A stretch of 64,000 nt of DNA. It comes from a virus. The notes under the pieces are model-generated. The model had not been told where the DNA came from. It searched no databases and worked only from the letters and a program-made list of their open reading frames with translations. The stretch is from the IMG/VR virus record IMGVR_UViG_3300010160_000023, positions 1-64,000 of that record; one strand, written 5' to 3'. The translations under genes and the position numbers were made by a program. This document shows, in pieces, positions 46,163-54,225 of the stretch. Position 1 is the first letter of the stretch, and every line of letters begins with the position of its first letter.

Positions 46163-46191
46163 AAAAAAAAAGGCCAGCCGTTAGGCTAGCC
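46163..46191 (-). terminator. Intrinsic terminator downstream of the major capsid gene
   Basis: Minus strand: GGCTAGCC, loop TAAC, GGCTGGCC (one G-U pair), then nine Ts. It is a strong stem-loop with a T-tract, 30 bases beyond the capsid stop. Confidence 0.9.
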
Positions 46192-46220
46192 TCTTTTATT
46201 TGGGATTGTGGTATTGTAGA

Positions 46221-47228
46221 TCAGACAGCGCCGAGCATTACTCTGCGGTTGTCAAGAACTGCAAAGCCTTGCTCTGCCCATCCGTAGAAACCAGCTCTCT
46301 TCTGACGATGTAGTGTGTCGTCTTCGAAGATTTGAACTTGCTCACGGACTGGCATAATGAAGCTATCGCTCTTACGCTGATCAAGACCAACAACAATCTC
46401 TGTCTTGCCAGATGGTAGTGAGCCAGCAAGTGTACTACTATAGAATAGTTGGTACTCTTGACCGACACCTAGTTCATCTAGGTCGTGGAGATTAATGCCG
46501 AAAACGCGGTTTAGAACACCGTCGTTGGAAGTGTAGATCTCACGACGAGTAACCTCGTCAACTTGATCAATACCCCAGTTACGAATGTCTTCCATGCTTT
46601 CTGGTGAAACATAGAGATCAGTTAGCATACCACGGTTATTTGAAGCGCTGTTACCACCGCCGTTGCGACGCATAACTGTCTTCATTAGACTTACTAGACG
46701 CTTTGTAAACTGGTTGGTGCTAGCATCACTATCGTATACGACGATATTGCGGTCAACACCAGCGGCTAGTAGTGTGTGCCATCCGTCATCATTCATCTTC
46801 TTGACGAATGAACCTTCGAGCACTTCCATAGCACGACCAACAACGTCCCAGCGAGCGTCACGAGCATACTTTAGAAGATAGTCAATTGACGATCCAATGT
46901 CGTATGTTGGGACCATGACGTAATCACTCTCGACGTGACGTTCTGGAATATATCCATGGTTTGGAATGGTATATGCCACAAAGTCTTTTTCAGTTCCAGG
47001 AGCAAGGAAATCCAAGGGGAACTCTGGAGTGGCACTTTGAGCAAGTTGAATTGGCTCGAAGATACCATCAAGAATATCACCACTTAGTAGACCTTTTCTC
47101 AATGGAAGCTCAAGAGCTTTTGCAAATTCTGCATTGGCTGCTAGAGCAACTTCACGATTTGGCGAGCCTGAACGAACAAGAAGATCTGTTAGTTCGGGCG
47201 ATGGTTGAAATTTAGTATTAGCTGACAT
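46221..47228 (-). CDS. Major capsid protein (HK97 fold)
   Basis: 335 residues; ATG at 47228 after GGGAGAAAAAA. The sequence has the features of phage major capsid proteins: helical N-arm (residues 1-70), YTIPNHGYIPERHVESDYV (about 108-126), RWDVVGRAMEVLEGSFVKKM (spine helix, about 147-165), and LTDLYVSPESMEDIRNWGID. The C-terminus has REQVQIFEDDTLHRQKRAGF, a beta region typical of the P-domain. It follows the decoration gene and is terminated by a strong hairpin, as expected for the most abundant virion protein. The codon use is less AT-rich than in the other structural genes. Confidence 0.88.
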   Translation of the reverse strand: MSANTKFQPSPELTDLLVRSGSPNREVALAANAEFAKALELPLRKGLLSGDILDGIFEPIQLAQSATPEFPLDFLAPGTEKDFVAYTIPNHGYIPERHVESDYVMVPTYDIGSSIDYLLKYARDARWDVVGRAMEVLEGSFVKKMNDDGWHTLLAAGVDRNIVVYDSDASTNQFTKRLVSLMKTVMRRNGGGNSASNNRGMLTDLYVSPESMEDIRNWGIDQVDEVTRREIYTSNDGVLNRVFGINLHDLDELGVGQEYQLFYSSTLAGSLPSGKTEIVVGLDQRKSDSFIMPVREQVQIFEDDTLHRQKRAGFYGWAEQGFAVLDNRRVMLGAV

Positions 47229-47251
47229 TTTTTTCTCCCTTAATCAGGTTT

Positions 47252-47710
47252 TCAGGTGATATTGATATCTACTTTGACATAGCCGTCGGAATCTTTGGCG
47301 CCTAGGAATCTGCCAACCTTAACACTGTTAGTGCTAACTGTTGTTAGAAGACCAGTGGCATCATAATAAGCGTCAACACCGGCGGTTGGTGATTGACCAG
47401 AAGCGAGTCTATCGGTTGTTACTTGACCTTGACGGAGTAGGCAGACCTTGCCGCCAACTTGTACTTCGTCACGGAACCAGTTGATGTGCTGTCTTGTTAG
47501 ATCAAGACTAACAACATCATTTAGTAACAAACCGGCTGGCTTGGTACCAGAAACAACGCCTGTTGGATACATTACTACTGCATTGCCATCATCCATAGCA
47601 ACGCCGCTACCGGAAGTATTGTGAACAACAATACCGCCTCTTTCGCCTACTGTATCCATGAAGAAGGATACGTCTTGGTATGATTCGATACGATGTGGTT
47701 TAAGAGCCAT
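47252..47710 (-). CDS. Putative head decoration/stabilisation protein
   Basis: 152 residues; ATG at 47710 after GGGAGAACTGAA. It is a beta-rich compact protein (ERGGIVVHNTSGSGVAMDDG, EVQVGGKVCLLRQGQVTTDR, VKVGRFLGAKDSDGYVKVDI). It resembles small head decoration proteins by size and sequence style, and it sits between the protease/scaffold and the capsid gene, the canonical place for this class. It probably binds the capsid exterior. Confidence 0.7.
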   Translation of the reverse strand: MALKPHRIESYQDVSFFMDTVGERGGIVVHNTSGSGVAMDDGNAVVMYPTGVVSGTKPAGLLLNDVVSLDLTRQHINWFRDEVQVGGKVCLLRQGQVTTDRLASGQSPTAGVDAYYDATGLLTTVSTNSVKVGRFLGAKDSDGYVKVDINIT

Positions 47711-47734
47711 TTCAGTTCTCCCTTATAAAGGTTT

Positions 47735-48385
47735 TTAGAGTTTCTTGCCTAATCTGCTATAAACAAATGCTACCAAATCTGCACGTGTGGCTTCGATAGC
47801 TGATTCAGCAGTTTCGCCGCCAACACTTAGATTAACTGTTTCTTCTACTTCTGCTGTTTCTAGAATTGAAGGATCAGTAATCTCTTCTGAAGCCTTTTTC
47901 TTTTCTTTAGTCTTTGTATCTTCTTCGTCATCTCCCTTTTTAATCTTCTCCAACCATGGTGGCATTTTGCCAGCAAATAGTGAAGTCATAGCATCAAAAG
48001 CTTCATCATCTAGAGATTCAAATTTTTCTACTGTGGATGTTGCTGTTTCGGTATCAACACCTACTTCAACAAGAGAGGCTACTCTTTTCATCTTTTTTTC
48101 TTTTTTAGCCATTTCTTCTTCTTTCATCTTGTAGCCAGCAATTGTCTCATTAGCAGCTTCTAAAGCAGCCTTGAGGTTCTTGTTCTCTTCATCCTTAGAG
48201 TCTTCATCTTCTTTAATCTTTTTAGCAGCTTCTTCTTTTTCGCTCTTTAGAAGATCTAGCTCTGCTTTTAGCTTTGCAATTTCTTCTTCTTTAGCTAGTA
48301 CTGTTGCTTCTAATTCTTTTGTATTTTCTGTGAGTTGTTCAGCGACTATTTCGGCGGCTTCTACAACTTCTTTTTCTAAACTCAT
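47735..48385 (-). CDS. Probable nested scaffold from internal start
   Basis: In frame with the protease/scaffold gene. ATG at 48385 (MSLEKEVVEAAEIVAEQLTE) has GGAG nine bases upstream, and the coded 216 residues begin exactly where the coiled-coil scaffold starts. Lambda makes Nu3 from inside gene C in the same way; here it is inferred from the RBS and border match. Not shown experimentally. Confidence 0.5.
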   Translation of the reverse strand: MSLEKEVVEAAEIVAEQLTENTKELEATVLAKEEEIAKLKAELDLLKSEKEEAAKKIKEDEDSKDEENKNLKAALEAANETIAGYKMKEEEMAKKEKKMKRVASLVEVGVDTETATSTVEKFESLDDEAFDAMTSLFAGKMPPWLEKIKKGDDEEDTKTKEKKKASEEITDPSILETAEVEETVNLSVGGETAESAIEATRADLVAFVYSRLGKKL

Positions 48386-49219
48386 AGTATGATTCTCCAC
48401 GTTAGAGGTTGACTGATTATTTGATACACCTGATATTGATAAATCTTCAATTTTTTCATCAGAAATATTTTCTGGTGATTCACTAAAAATGTTTTTCTTA
48501 AAAATAATACTATCTGGATTGGCTGGTCTATCAACAAAGCCTTTACCAGAAAACGTAATATTTCGTAATACTCTACCAATCTTATAATTATCATGTTCGC
48601 CTAGTCCACCGTAGGCTCTTAAATATTTAGTAAGATATGCTGTTTCCTCATTTCTTGCTAAAACTTTATATTCTCCACTGCTTTTATCTTGGACACCATA
48701 ATCAAATCCCTTAAAAAAGCACTCCATACTAACATACTTTTGACCATTTTCTATTTCTGCAATAAGCTTGTCTGATCTGTCCTTAAGCTCAGGATTAGAA
48801 AAAGCCTTATAGATAACTGAGCCTGTTAGAATGTGATACTTTTCTGGCAAATTCTCCATAGGAGTATTTGCATCAATTAGTATTCCATCTTCTGTGATTG
48901 GCCAGTTTGATGTAATATGTCCGATAATAAGATTTTCATCATGCTCTAGATTTGTGGGCTTATCTTCTGGAGTATTTTTAGCTAGCCAAACTTCGGTTTT
49001 ATCGAAGATGTCATCATTTTTATTCCATGATGAACTAACTAAAATAGACTGAACATAGTATAAATCACTATCATTAAGAGAAGCTAAACTCTTAATATGT
49101 TTCATAGCATTTTTAGTATTTTTATCACAAGGCTGGGCAAAAGCAGCATAGGTTATCGATGCAGATGCTGCTACTTTAGCCTCTAAACCATCTTCAATTT
49201 CTTGTTTAAAAATTTGCAT
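47735..49219 (-). CDS. Prohead protease fused to capsid scaffold
   Basis: 494 residues; ATG at 49219 after AGGAGTATATA. Residues 1-240 match herpes/phage-type serine proheads: His in NLEHDENLIIGHI (H93 likely catalytic), Ser in KYVSMECFFKG (S164), and the family motif GFVDRPANPDS (228-237). Residues about 275-400 form a Glu/Lys-rich coiled coil, followed by a C-terminal part ending near the conserved YSRLGKKL. The second half is the scaffold, which is cleaved as the head matures. A second start at 48385 (M279, GGAG upstream) lies within it. The next gene encodes decoration and capsid proteins, completing the head module. Confidence 0.85.
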   Translation of the reverse strand: MQIFKQEIEDGLEAKVAASASITYAAFAQPCDKNTKNAMKHIKSLASLNDSDLYYVQSILVSSSWNKNDDIFDKTEVWLAKNTPEDKPTNLEHDENLIIGHITSNWPITEDGILIDANTPMENLPEKYHILTGSVIYKAFSNPELKDRSDKLIAEIENGQKYVSMECFFKGFDYGVQDKSSGEYKVLARNEETAYLTKYLRAYGGLGEHDNYKIGRVLRNITFSGKGFVDRPANPDSIIFKKNIFSESPENISDEKIEDLSISGVSNNQSTSNVENHTMSLEKEVVEAAEIVAEQLTENTKELEATVLAKEEEIAKLKAELDLLKSEKEEAAKKIKEDEDSKDEENKNLKAALEAANETIAGYKMKEEEMAKKEKKMKRVASLVEVGVDTETATSTVEKFESLDDEAFDAMTSLFAGKMPPWLEKIKKGDDEEDTKTKEKKKASEEITDPSILETAEVEETVNLSVGGETAESAIEATRADLVAFVYSRLGKKL

Positions 49220-49233
49220 TATATACTCCTATT

Positions 49234-51432
49234 TTATGTAGATGAATACACCATTGAGTAAAAAGAAGCCTTAGCCTGTTTTTGTTCTTCTACGGATAAC
49301 TGGGTATTTAATTCATTAGCTATTTCTTTTAGCCAATTTTTATAGGTTTCAATAATATGATTATGTTCTTTTTTATCTATATTATTAAAAGCAGCTAATA
49401 CTGAATTTTCGTCTATTTTTACATATGGTTGAAAACTGAATAGCATTTTTGTTTTAATAATTTCTGCTTCTTGAGATTCTAAAGAAGACATGCTTCTTAA
49501 GTTTTTCTTGTTATAAAATTCTAGCAATATTGGATTCATTATCTCTGAAATATTATCTTGAGCTTTATTTGCCCAGATCATTAGGCTAGCACCAGTCTGA
49601 GGTTTGAAAACTTTTGTTTTTCTTTTTTCTTTATCGTTGGATAGTTTAGGCCTTCCTTCTCCAGGTTCTTTTGGTAGTGATTGAGTAGGGTTAGGACCAG
49701 TACCTAATTTTGGAGGAATAGCCTGTTGTCTCATCTCTAAAGCACTCTTCTCTCCAGACTTTTTCTTTTCTAAATCTAAACCTACTTGACTTGGAGATAC
49801 TACTCCTGCTTGAAGAGCAATCTTTTTAAGAGCATTAGTAAATTGTGGATCATGCCATGGTCCTGCCTTATTAATCATGCGATCAGTTTTTCTTTCTCTA
49901 TACTCTCTATTAAGTCTAGACTTCTCCATATCTGGATCAAAACCAAATCTTGTTTGAATAAGCTCATCACTAATTAGATTTCTATCAGCAAGTTGTATCA
50001 ACAAAGCTTTTTCAGTATCTTCATTACTAAGATCCATTCTATCAAATTCTACTTTAGCTGGATGTTTAAATCCCATAGCCTTTTGGACTAAAGCTATTTC
50101 CTGCTCCCAGAATTCAATTAAAACATCTCTACCATACTGTAGTCTTTGAGTTAGTGTCTTAAGAGAAATAAAGTTATTTGTAGTACCAGCAGCTCCGAAT
50201 GTTCCAGTTAATGTGGGAGGAATACCTAAGCCAGCATAGACGCTATTCATATGAGGAACGTACTTACCTTCACCCAAGAATTGATGAACATTGGTCTTGG
50301 ATTCAATAAGCTCAATATCTGGACCCCAAACAAGATCCATTGTTCCACCGCCAACATTATTTCCTAGAATTTGAGCTAGTTTTGCAGTAGCTGCTTTTGT
50401 GGGAGCTATTCTGTGTTCTAGATTTCCTAACTTAAAAATTCTAATATTTGATATGGCTCCATCTAAAGCTGCCATATCTGCTAATTTTAGTTTTTCAATA
50501 ACTGTAATATCATCCATGATAGCATATATCATAGGATATGCCCAAGCCTGCCAGTCATCTTTCTTATAATGGAAAACAAGAGTTTTGTTTGGGTCTAATG
50601 AATATGGTTTCTTGCTTTTGGCTGCTTGAATAATCTCTAAGGGTAGAGATGCTACTATTTGTTTTTCAGCATCTGTTTTTGGAGTATTTATAACTTTTCT
50701 AAGAGATGCAGGAAGTTGTAATTCATATGTTTTATTTGAACTAGAAACAAAGGAGGATAAAGAGCCTGCTGCAACATCTACATATGCTGGATCTATGAAA
50801 GTATATTTCCAAGGGACTTCTCTTTTTTCAACAACTGGAACAACATCAATATCTGAAATCTGAAGATCAGCAGATCCCATACTTTGATAAAGCTTATCTG
50901 TTACTTTTAAACTTAATTTTGCTGTTCTTCGATCAATAACAATATTCCCAGTCTTATAAATATTATTAAGAAATCTTTCTGATCTATCTTTGCCTTCTAT
51001 CTTTTTAAACCATCTTCTATAGAATCTCTCTATTCTCTTATTTTTATGAACTATACGAATTCCCTGACTTGCAAAATCACCCATAAGATCTATAACGTTT
51101 TTAACAAGACCTACTCTTTGATAAATATCTTCTGATCTACGAATTATCTCTTTGATCTTCTGAGGAGGAGCTTCATCTGGTCTAAAGTAGTAATAATCAG
51201 ATCGAGTTAATCCTGGACGACCTCCAGAAACTCCGTCTAGATTGGAATAATCCAAACCAAAACGCCTGCCTCCTTGGGCTTTTTCAACCATTGTAAATTC
51301 ATCCAAAGAAGCAGAAGATTCTTTTAGGGCCTCCTGCTTGCTGGAAAGATCATCTCCCCAAGTAACGTAAGCATTTTCTGGAACAGTTCGGGCATTCTGG
51401 ATTACGTCGTTTTTCGAATATTTTTTAGCCAT
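49234..51432 (-). CDS. Portal protein
   Basis: 732 residues; ATG at 51432 with a weak RBS. Portal features are visible: early RSEDIYQRVGLVKNVIDLMG (about 95-115), the crown/stem core KRFYRR-type basic segment, FHYKKDDWQAWAYPMIYAIM (about 288-307), and IPPTLTGTFGAAGTTNNFIS (about 400-420), the portal channel/wing region also containing the LKTLTQRLQYGRDVLIEFWE helix. The C-terminal 130 residues are basic and extended. It lies directly downstream of TerL as in most siphophages. A GTGTATTTAA late motif lies about 52 bases upstream. Confidence 0.87.
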   Translation of the reverse strand: MAKKYSKNDVIQNARTVPENAYVTWGDDLSSKQEALKESSASLDEFTMVEKAQGGRRFGLDYSNLDGVSGGRPGLTRSDYYYFRPDEAPPQKIKEIIRRSEDIYQRVGLVKNVIDLMGDFASQGIRIVHKNKRIERFYRRWFKKIEGKDRSERFLNNIYKTGNIVIDRRTAKLSLKVTDKLYQSMGSADLQISDIDVVPVVEKREVPWKYTFIDPAYVDVAAGSLSSFVSSSNKTYELQLPASLRKVINTPKTDAEKQIVASLPLEIIQAAKSKKPYSLDPNKTLVFHYKKDDWQAWAYPMIYAIMDDITVIEKLKLADMAALDGAISNIRIFKLGNLEHRIAPTKAATAKLAQILGNNVGGGTMDLVWGPDIELIESKTNVHQFLGEGKYVPHMNSVYAGLGIPPTLTGTFGAAGTTNNFISLKTLTQRLQYGRDVLIEFWEQEIALVQKAMGFKHPAKVEFDRMDLSNEDTEKALLIQLADRNLISDELIQTRFGFDPDMEKSRLNREYRERKTDRMINKAGPWHDPQFTNALKKIALQAGVVSPSQVGLDLEKKKSGEKSALEMRQQAIPPKLGTGPNPTQSLPKEPGEGRPKLSNDKEKRKTKVFKPQTGASLMIWANKAQDNISEIMNPILLEFYNKKNLRSMSSLESQEAEIIKTKMLFSFQPYVKIDENSVLAAFNNIDKKEHNHIIETYKNWLKEIANELNTQLSVEEQKQAKASFYSMVYSST
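49244..49252 (-). promoter_or_regulatory. Late promoter motif (GGTGTATTC) for the protease/scaffold-capsid genes
   Basis: Minus-strand ATGGTGTATTCATC lies within the last codons of the portal gene, about 25-33 bases before the protease start. Its core matches the other late sites and it would drive head genes. Confidence 0.4.
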
Positions 51433-51479
51433 ATTATTTCAATAGAATTGTAATGGGAATACGTTTATATTACTAACTT

Positions 51480-51490
51480 TAAATACACTT
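51480..51490 (-). promoter_or_regulatory. Late promoter motif (AGTGTATTTAA) for the portal gene
   Basis: Minus-strand AAGTGTATTTAAAG lies in the 58-base gap between TerL and portal, about 52 bases before the portal start. It is among the best matches to the consensus GTGTATTTAA. Confidence 0.55.
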
Positions 51491-53518
51491 TTATCTATAA
51501 ATGCCCTTATAAATCTCATCGTTAGCAGAAGAAGTAAACCATTCTGGTCCCTTATACATATCTCCTGTCTGTCCAACCATATTCCTGGCATTTCCACCGA
51601 CTATATCATAGGAGATATTTTTTAAAGTCCTATTCATTTGTCTTGCTAGCATGTTTGCTATTATTAATGAACTATATCGGTCTTTTCTGAGTCTTCCCTT
51701 TTTGCCATTCTGTAATTTGATTTCAGGAGTATCCCATCTATCTCTAGCATTAGGACCATTACTTGTTTGTGTCATAACAATAGTGGTCAATTCGTTCTTT
51801 AGTTCTTCTATTTCTAAAATACATTCACTAACACTATCGTATATTGGATTTAAATCTGTTTCTAATATATCTTTACCTTCTTTATCTAAGGCTAATCCTA
51901 GAGTTAAACTATCAAACCTAGGGAATAATAATACTTTATCTTCTAAATCTTTTCTTAATCCATGATTTGCTTGACTAGTCCAATCTGCCTTGGCAAACTG
52001 CACAAGCTCAATCAAATGAAGGCCAGCTTGGTCATCAGTTTCAGATTTTTTATTAGGGTCTATTACTGGCCAAATTAGATTTTCTCCATCTTCCAATTTA
52101 GAAGGATCATGCAAAGCTTCTTCTATTGCTACTCCTCCTCCTTGTGCGTCCATTCCTATTCTAGCGCATGGGAAGGTTTTCATTAGGTTTCTAATTTTCC
52201 TAGCACAGAATCCATAAAAGTCATGATCTTTTACTAGACCAGTTTTTTGTCTTTCTTTAAAGTTATTTCTATTAGTTGTCCAGCAATAGACGATACGAGA
52301 GTGGTCTGGATGAACTTCTAGTACGGTAATACTAAAATTATCTTGCTCTGAGGCTGGGTCAATTCCATAAATATATTGTGCAGAGCTATTACCTGACACT
52401 GAGACATCGAATATTATTCTTTTCTCGTTGATAACGATAGGTTTGGAGTCTGACGTAACACAGTTCTCTATTAAACTTCTTCTGAAAAAGCCTTCACTAT
52501 CTGTAACGAAGCAGGCGGCATACTCCATATTATAAATGCCTGTATGGATTGTTGCCTTGGCTCTAGCTACCTGTTTATCATCCATGAAGCCTTTTGGAAT
52601 TAATTCATAAGGCATTCTAATGATTGAGTAGTCTCTCCAATTAAAGTTGGCTGGAACATCTCCTTTGAATAAATCTTCTAAGACTCTTTTCTCTCCCTTG
52701 CTCTCTATTATTCCCTTGTATCTTTTCCAGTATGATGCAAAGTGTTTGAAAGCGTAGTCTGCTGTTCCTGATATTATTGCTTGATTTCCCATTTTAGTAT
52801 CTAGAGCTTCTAATTCTTCATTCCATAATCCAGCTTCTGTCATTGCTTTTTTCTTTGCTTGTTCTTTTACATTCTGTATTGGACTAGCAGAAACAGCCGC
52901 GAACCCGGCGACTACTGTTTCATAAATATCTGGACTGATAGATGCAAATTCGTCAGCAATAATAATATGTGCTCTCAATCCTCTGATCTTACTTCCATCA
53001 CCCATAGGAATAGCACATGCCCAACTATCTCCTAATCTAATAGTGCAACGATCTACGTCTCTTCTTGGACCATCATCATTTCCATTAAAAATACTTCTTA
53101 GTATTGGACTATTCCTCCAGATGGTCTCCATATACTCAAAGATAATTTTACTCTGTCTGAAGGCAGCACCAACAATCACGATTTTGGTGCCAGGGACGAA
53201 AACACATTTCAAAACGGAGTAAAGAGCCAGAATAAAAGACTTACCGAATCCGCGGCTGGCTATAAACATGGGGAACGGTCGATTCCAGAATTCCTGCAAC
53301 ACTGCTACTTGTATAGGGTGGAGTTCTATGTTAAAGAGTAATTTGCATGAGATAGCAAAGTATTTAGGATTGCGTAATAGTCTCATCAAATGAAGATCCG
53401 GATTCTCTATGTCTTCCTCTGATCTATTGATCATAAGGTTTTTAGATATGTCTATTAGGCTCAGATCTCCTAATCCTAACCATGCATCTTCAAATGTCTT
53501 TTTTTGTAAATCTTTCAA
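51491..53518 (-). CDS. Terminase large subunit
   Basis: 675 residues from a TTG start at 53518 (AAGG 9-12 bases upstream); no upstream ATG fits. Walker A is FIASRGFGKS (85-94), Walker B is HIIIADEFAS (184-193), and a C-terminal RNase H-like nuclease is marked by IYGIDPASEQDNFSIT (about 380) and RIGMDAQGGGVAIEEA (about 445) with further acids near LDTDLNP. It packages DNA into proheads. It overlaps the ERCC4 gene at its start and precedes the portal gene. Confidence 0.92.
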   Translation of the reverse strand: MKDLQKKTFEDAWLGLGDLSLIDISKNLMINRSEEDIENPDLHLMRLLRNPKYFAISCKLLFNIELHPIQVAVLQEFWNRPFPMFIASRGFGKSFILALYSVLKCVFVPGTKIVIVGAAFRQSKIIFEYMETIWRNSPILRSIFNGNDDGPRRDVDRCTIRLGDSWACAIPMGDGSKIRGLRAHIIIADEFASISPDIYETVVAGFAAVSASPIQNVKEQAKKKAMTEAGLWNEELEALDTKMGNQAIISGTADYAFKHFASYWKRYKGIIESKGEKRVLEDLFKGDVPANFNWRDYSIIRMPYELIPKGFMDDKQVARAKATIHTGIYNMEYAACFVTDSEGFFRRSLIENCVTSDSKPIVINEKRIIFDVSVSGNSSAQYIYGIDPASEQDNFSITVLEVHPDHSRIVYCWTTNRNNFKERQKTGLVKDHDFYGFCARKIRNLMKTFPCARIGMDAQGGGVAIEEALHDPSKLEDGENLIWPVIDPNKKSETDDQAGLHLIELVQFAKADWTSQANHGLRKDLEDKVLLFPRFDSLTLGLALDKEGKDILETDLNPIYDSVSECILEIEELKNELTTIVMTQTSNGPNARDRWDTPEIKLQNGKKGRLRKDRYSSLIIANMLARQMNRTLKNISYDIVGGNARNMVGQTGDMYKGPEWFTSSANDEIYKGIYR

Positions 53519-53975
53519 TGTAATGAACCTTTTTAAGAATATGTTCTGCCATTTTACTTGCGCTATCAGAATCTCCGCAAAATAAAACTTTGATGTTATG
53601 ATTTAACTGCAACTCTAGAATATGTTTAAGAATAAAGGCTGGAGATATTTTAATTTTGTCCCACATCTTCTTAGGAACTGTTGATCCTACTGGATAAATA
53701 AGAATATCTTCTAAGTCAAATTCAAGTAATAAAAATGAGTATTTAAGCTGACTCATTCTGAATACAACATCTTTAAATCTGCTTTCTATGATATTGTTTG
53801 CAAACTCGCTAACGCTCTTTTTTCTTTCGATGCCTAATATTGTTTCTAGTCCCTCAATACTATAGTCCCCAGTATCCAGCTTCTTGTGGGCTGTAGCATA
53901 ATTATCAAAAGTCCACGGTTGTTGTTCGCGGGTATCTATTATGATGGTAAAGTCAGAGTGATTTGTCATTTTCAT
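53490..53975 (-). CDS. ERCC4-type nuclease
   Basis: 161 residues from ATG 53975; TTG 53981 in the same frame is less likely. Residues about 10-60 contain the nuclease signature IIIDTREQQPWTF, LDTGDYSIEG and GIERKKSVSEFANNI, i.e. the ERxxxD-type core with an adjacent Lys pair, characteristic of XPF/ERCC4 endonucleases. Phage examples resolve branched DNA or trim concatemers. Only the nuclease domain is present, no HhH tail. It overlaps TerL and the HNH gene, suggesting a packaging or branch-cleaving role. Confidence 0.8.
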   Translation of the reverse strand: MKMTNHSDFTIIIDTREQQPWTFDNYATAHKKLDTGDYSIEGLETILGIERKKSVSEFANNIIESRFKDVVFRMSQLKYSFLLLEFDLEDILIYPVGSTVPKKMWDKIKISPAFILKHILELQLNHNIKVLFCGDSDSASKMAEHILKKVHYIERFTKKDI

Positions 53976-54225
53976 TTGCAATCTTTAAAAAGATGCCCTC
54001 ATAGATGCTTTCCATTCCTTTAATCATTTTATGATGATTATAACATAATGTTATACCATTTTGAGTACAGTATCTTAATGCTGGAAATTCAGCCCAAGTT
54101 TTTATATGATGAGCATTTAACTTTTTCCTAATTGAACATCCTGGCCACTGACACTTGTGACCATCTCTAGAATATACAGCTTTGCGCCATTTTTTATATG
54201 TTGGATCATTAAAGTTTCTTAGCAT
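53953..54225 (-). CDS. HNH endonuclease
   Basis: 90 residues; ATG at 54225 with GAGG nine bases upstream, preferred to GTG 54246. It has CQWPGCSIRKKLNAHHIKTW (Cys pair and His-His) then NGITLCYNHHKMIKG, the full HNH/zinc layout. HNH proteins near terminase genes in siphophages take part in cos cutting and packaging; free-standing homing is the other option. It is sandwiched with overlaps between the GDP-mannose dehydratase and ERCC4 genes, so it is an integral operon member rather than a recent insertion. Confidence 0.83.
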   Translation of the reverse strand: MLRNFNDPTYKKWRKAVYSRDGHKCQWPGCSIRKKLNAHHIKTWAEFPALRYCTQNGITLCYNHHKMIKGMESIYEGIFLKIANENDKSL

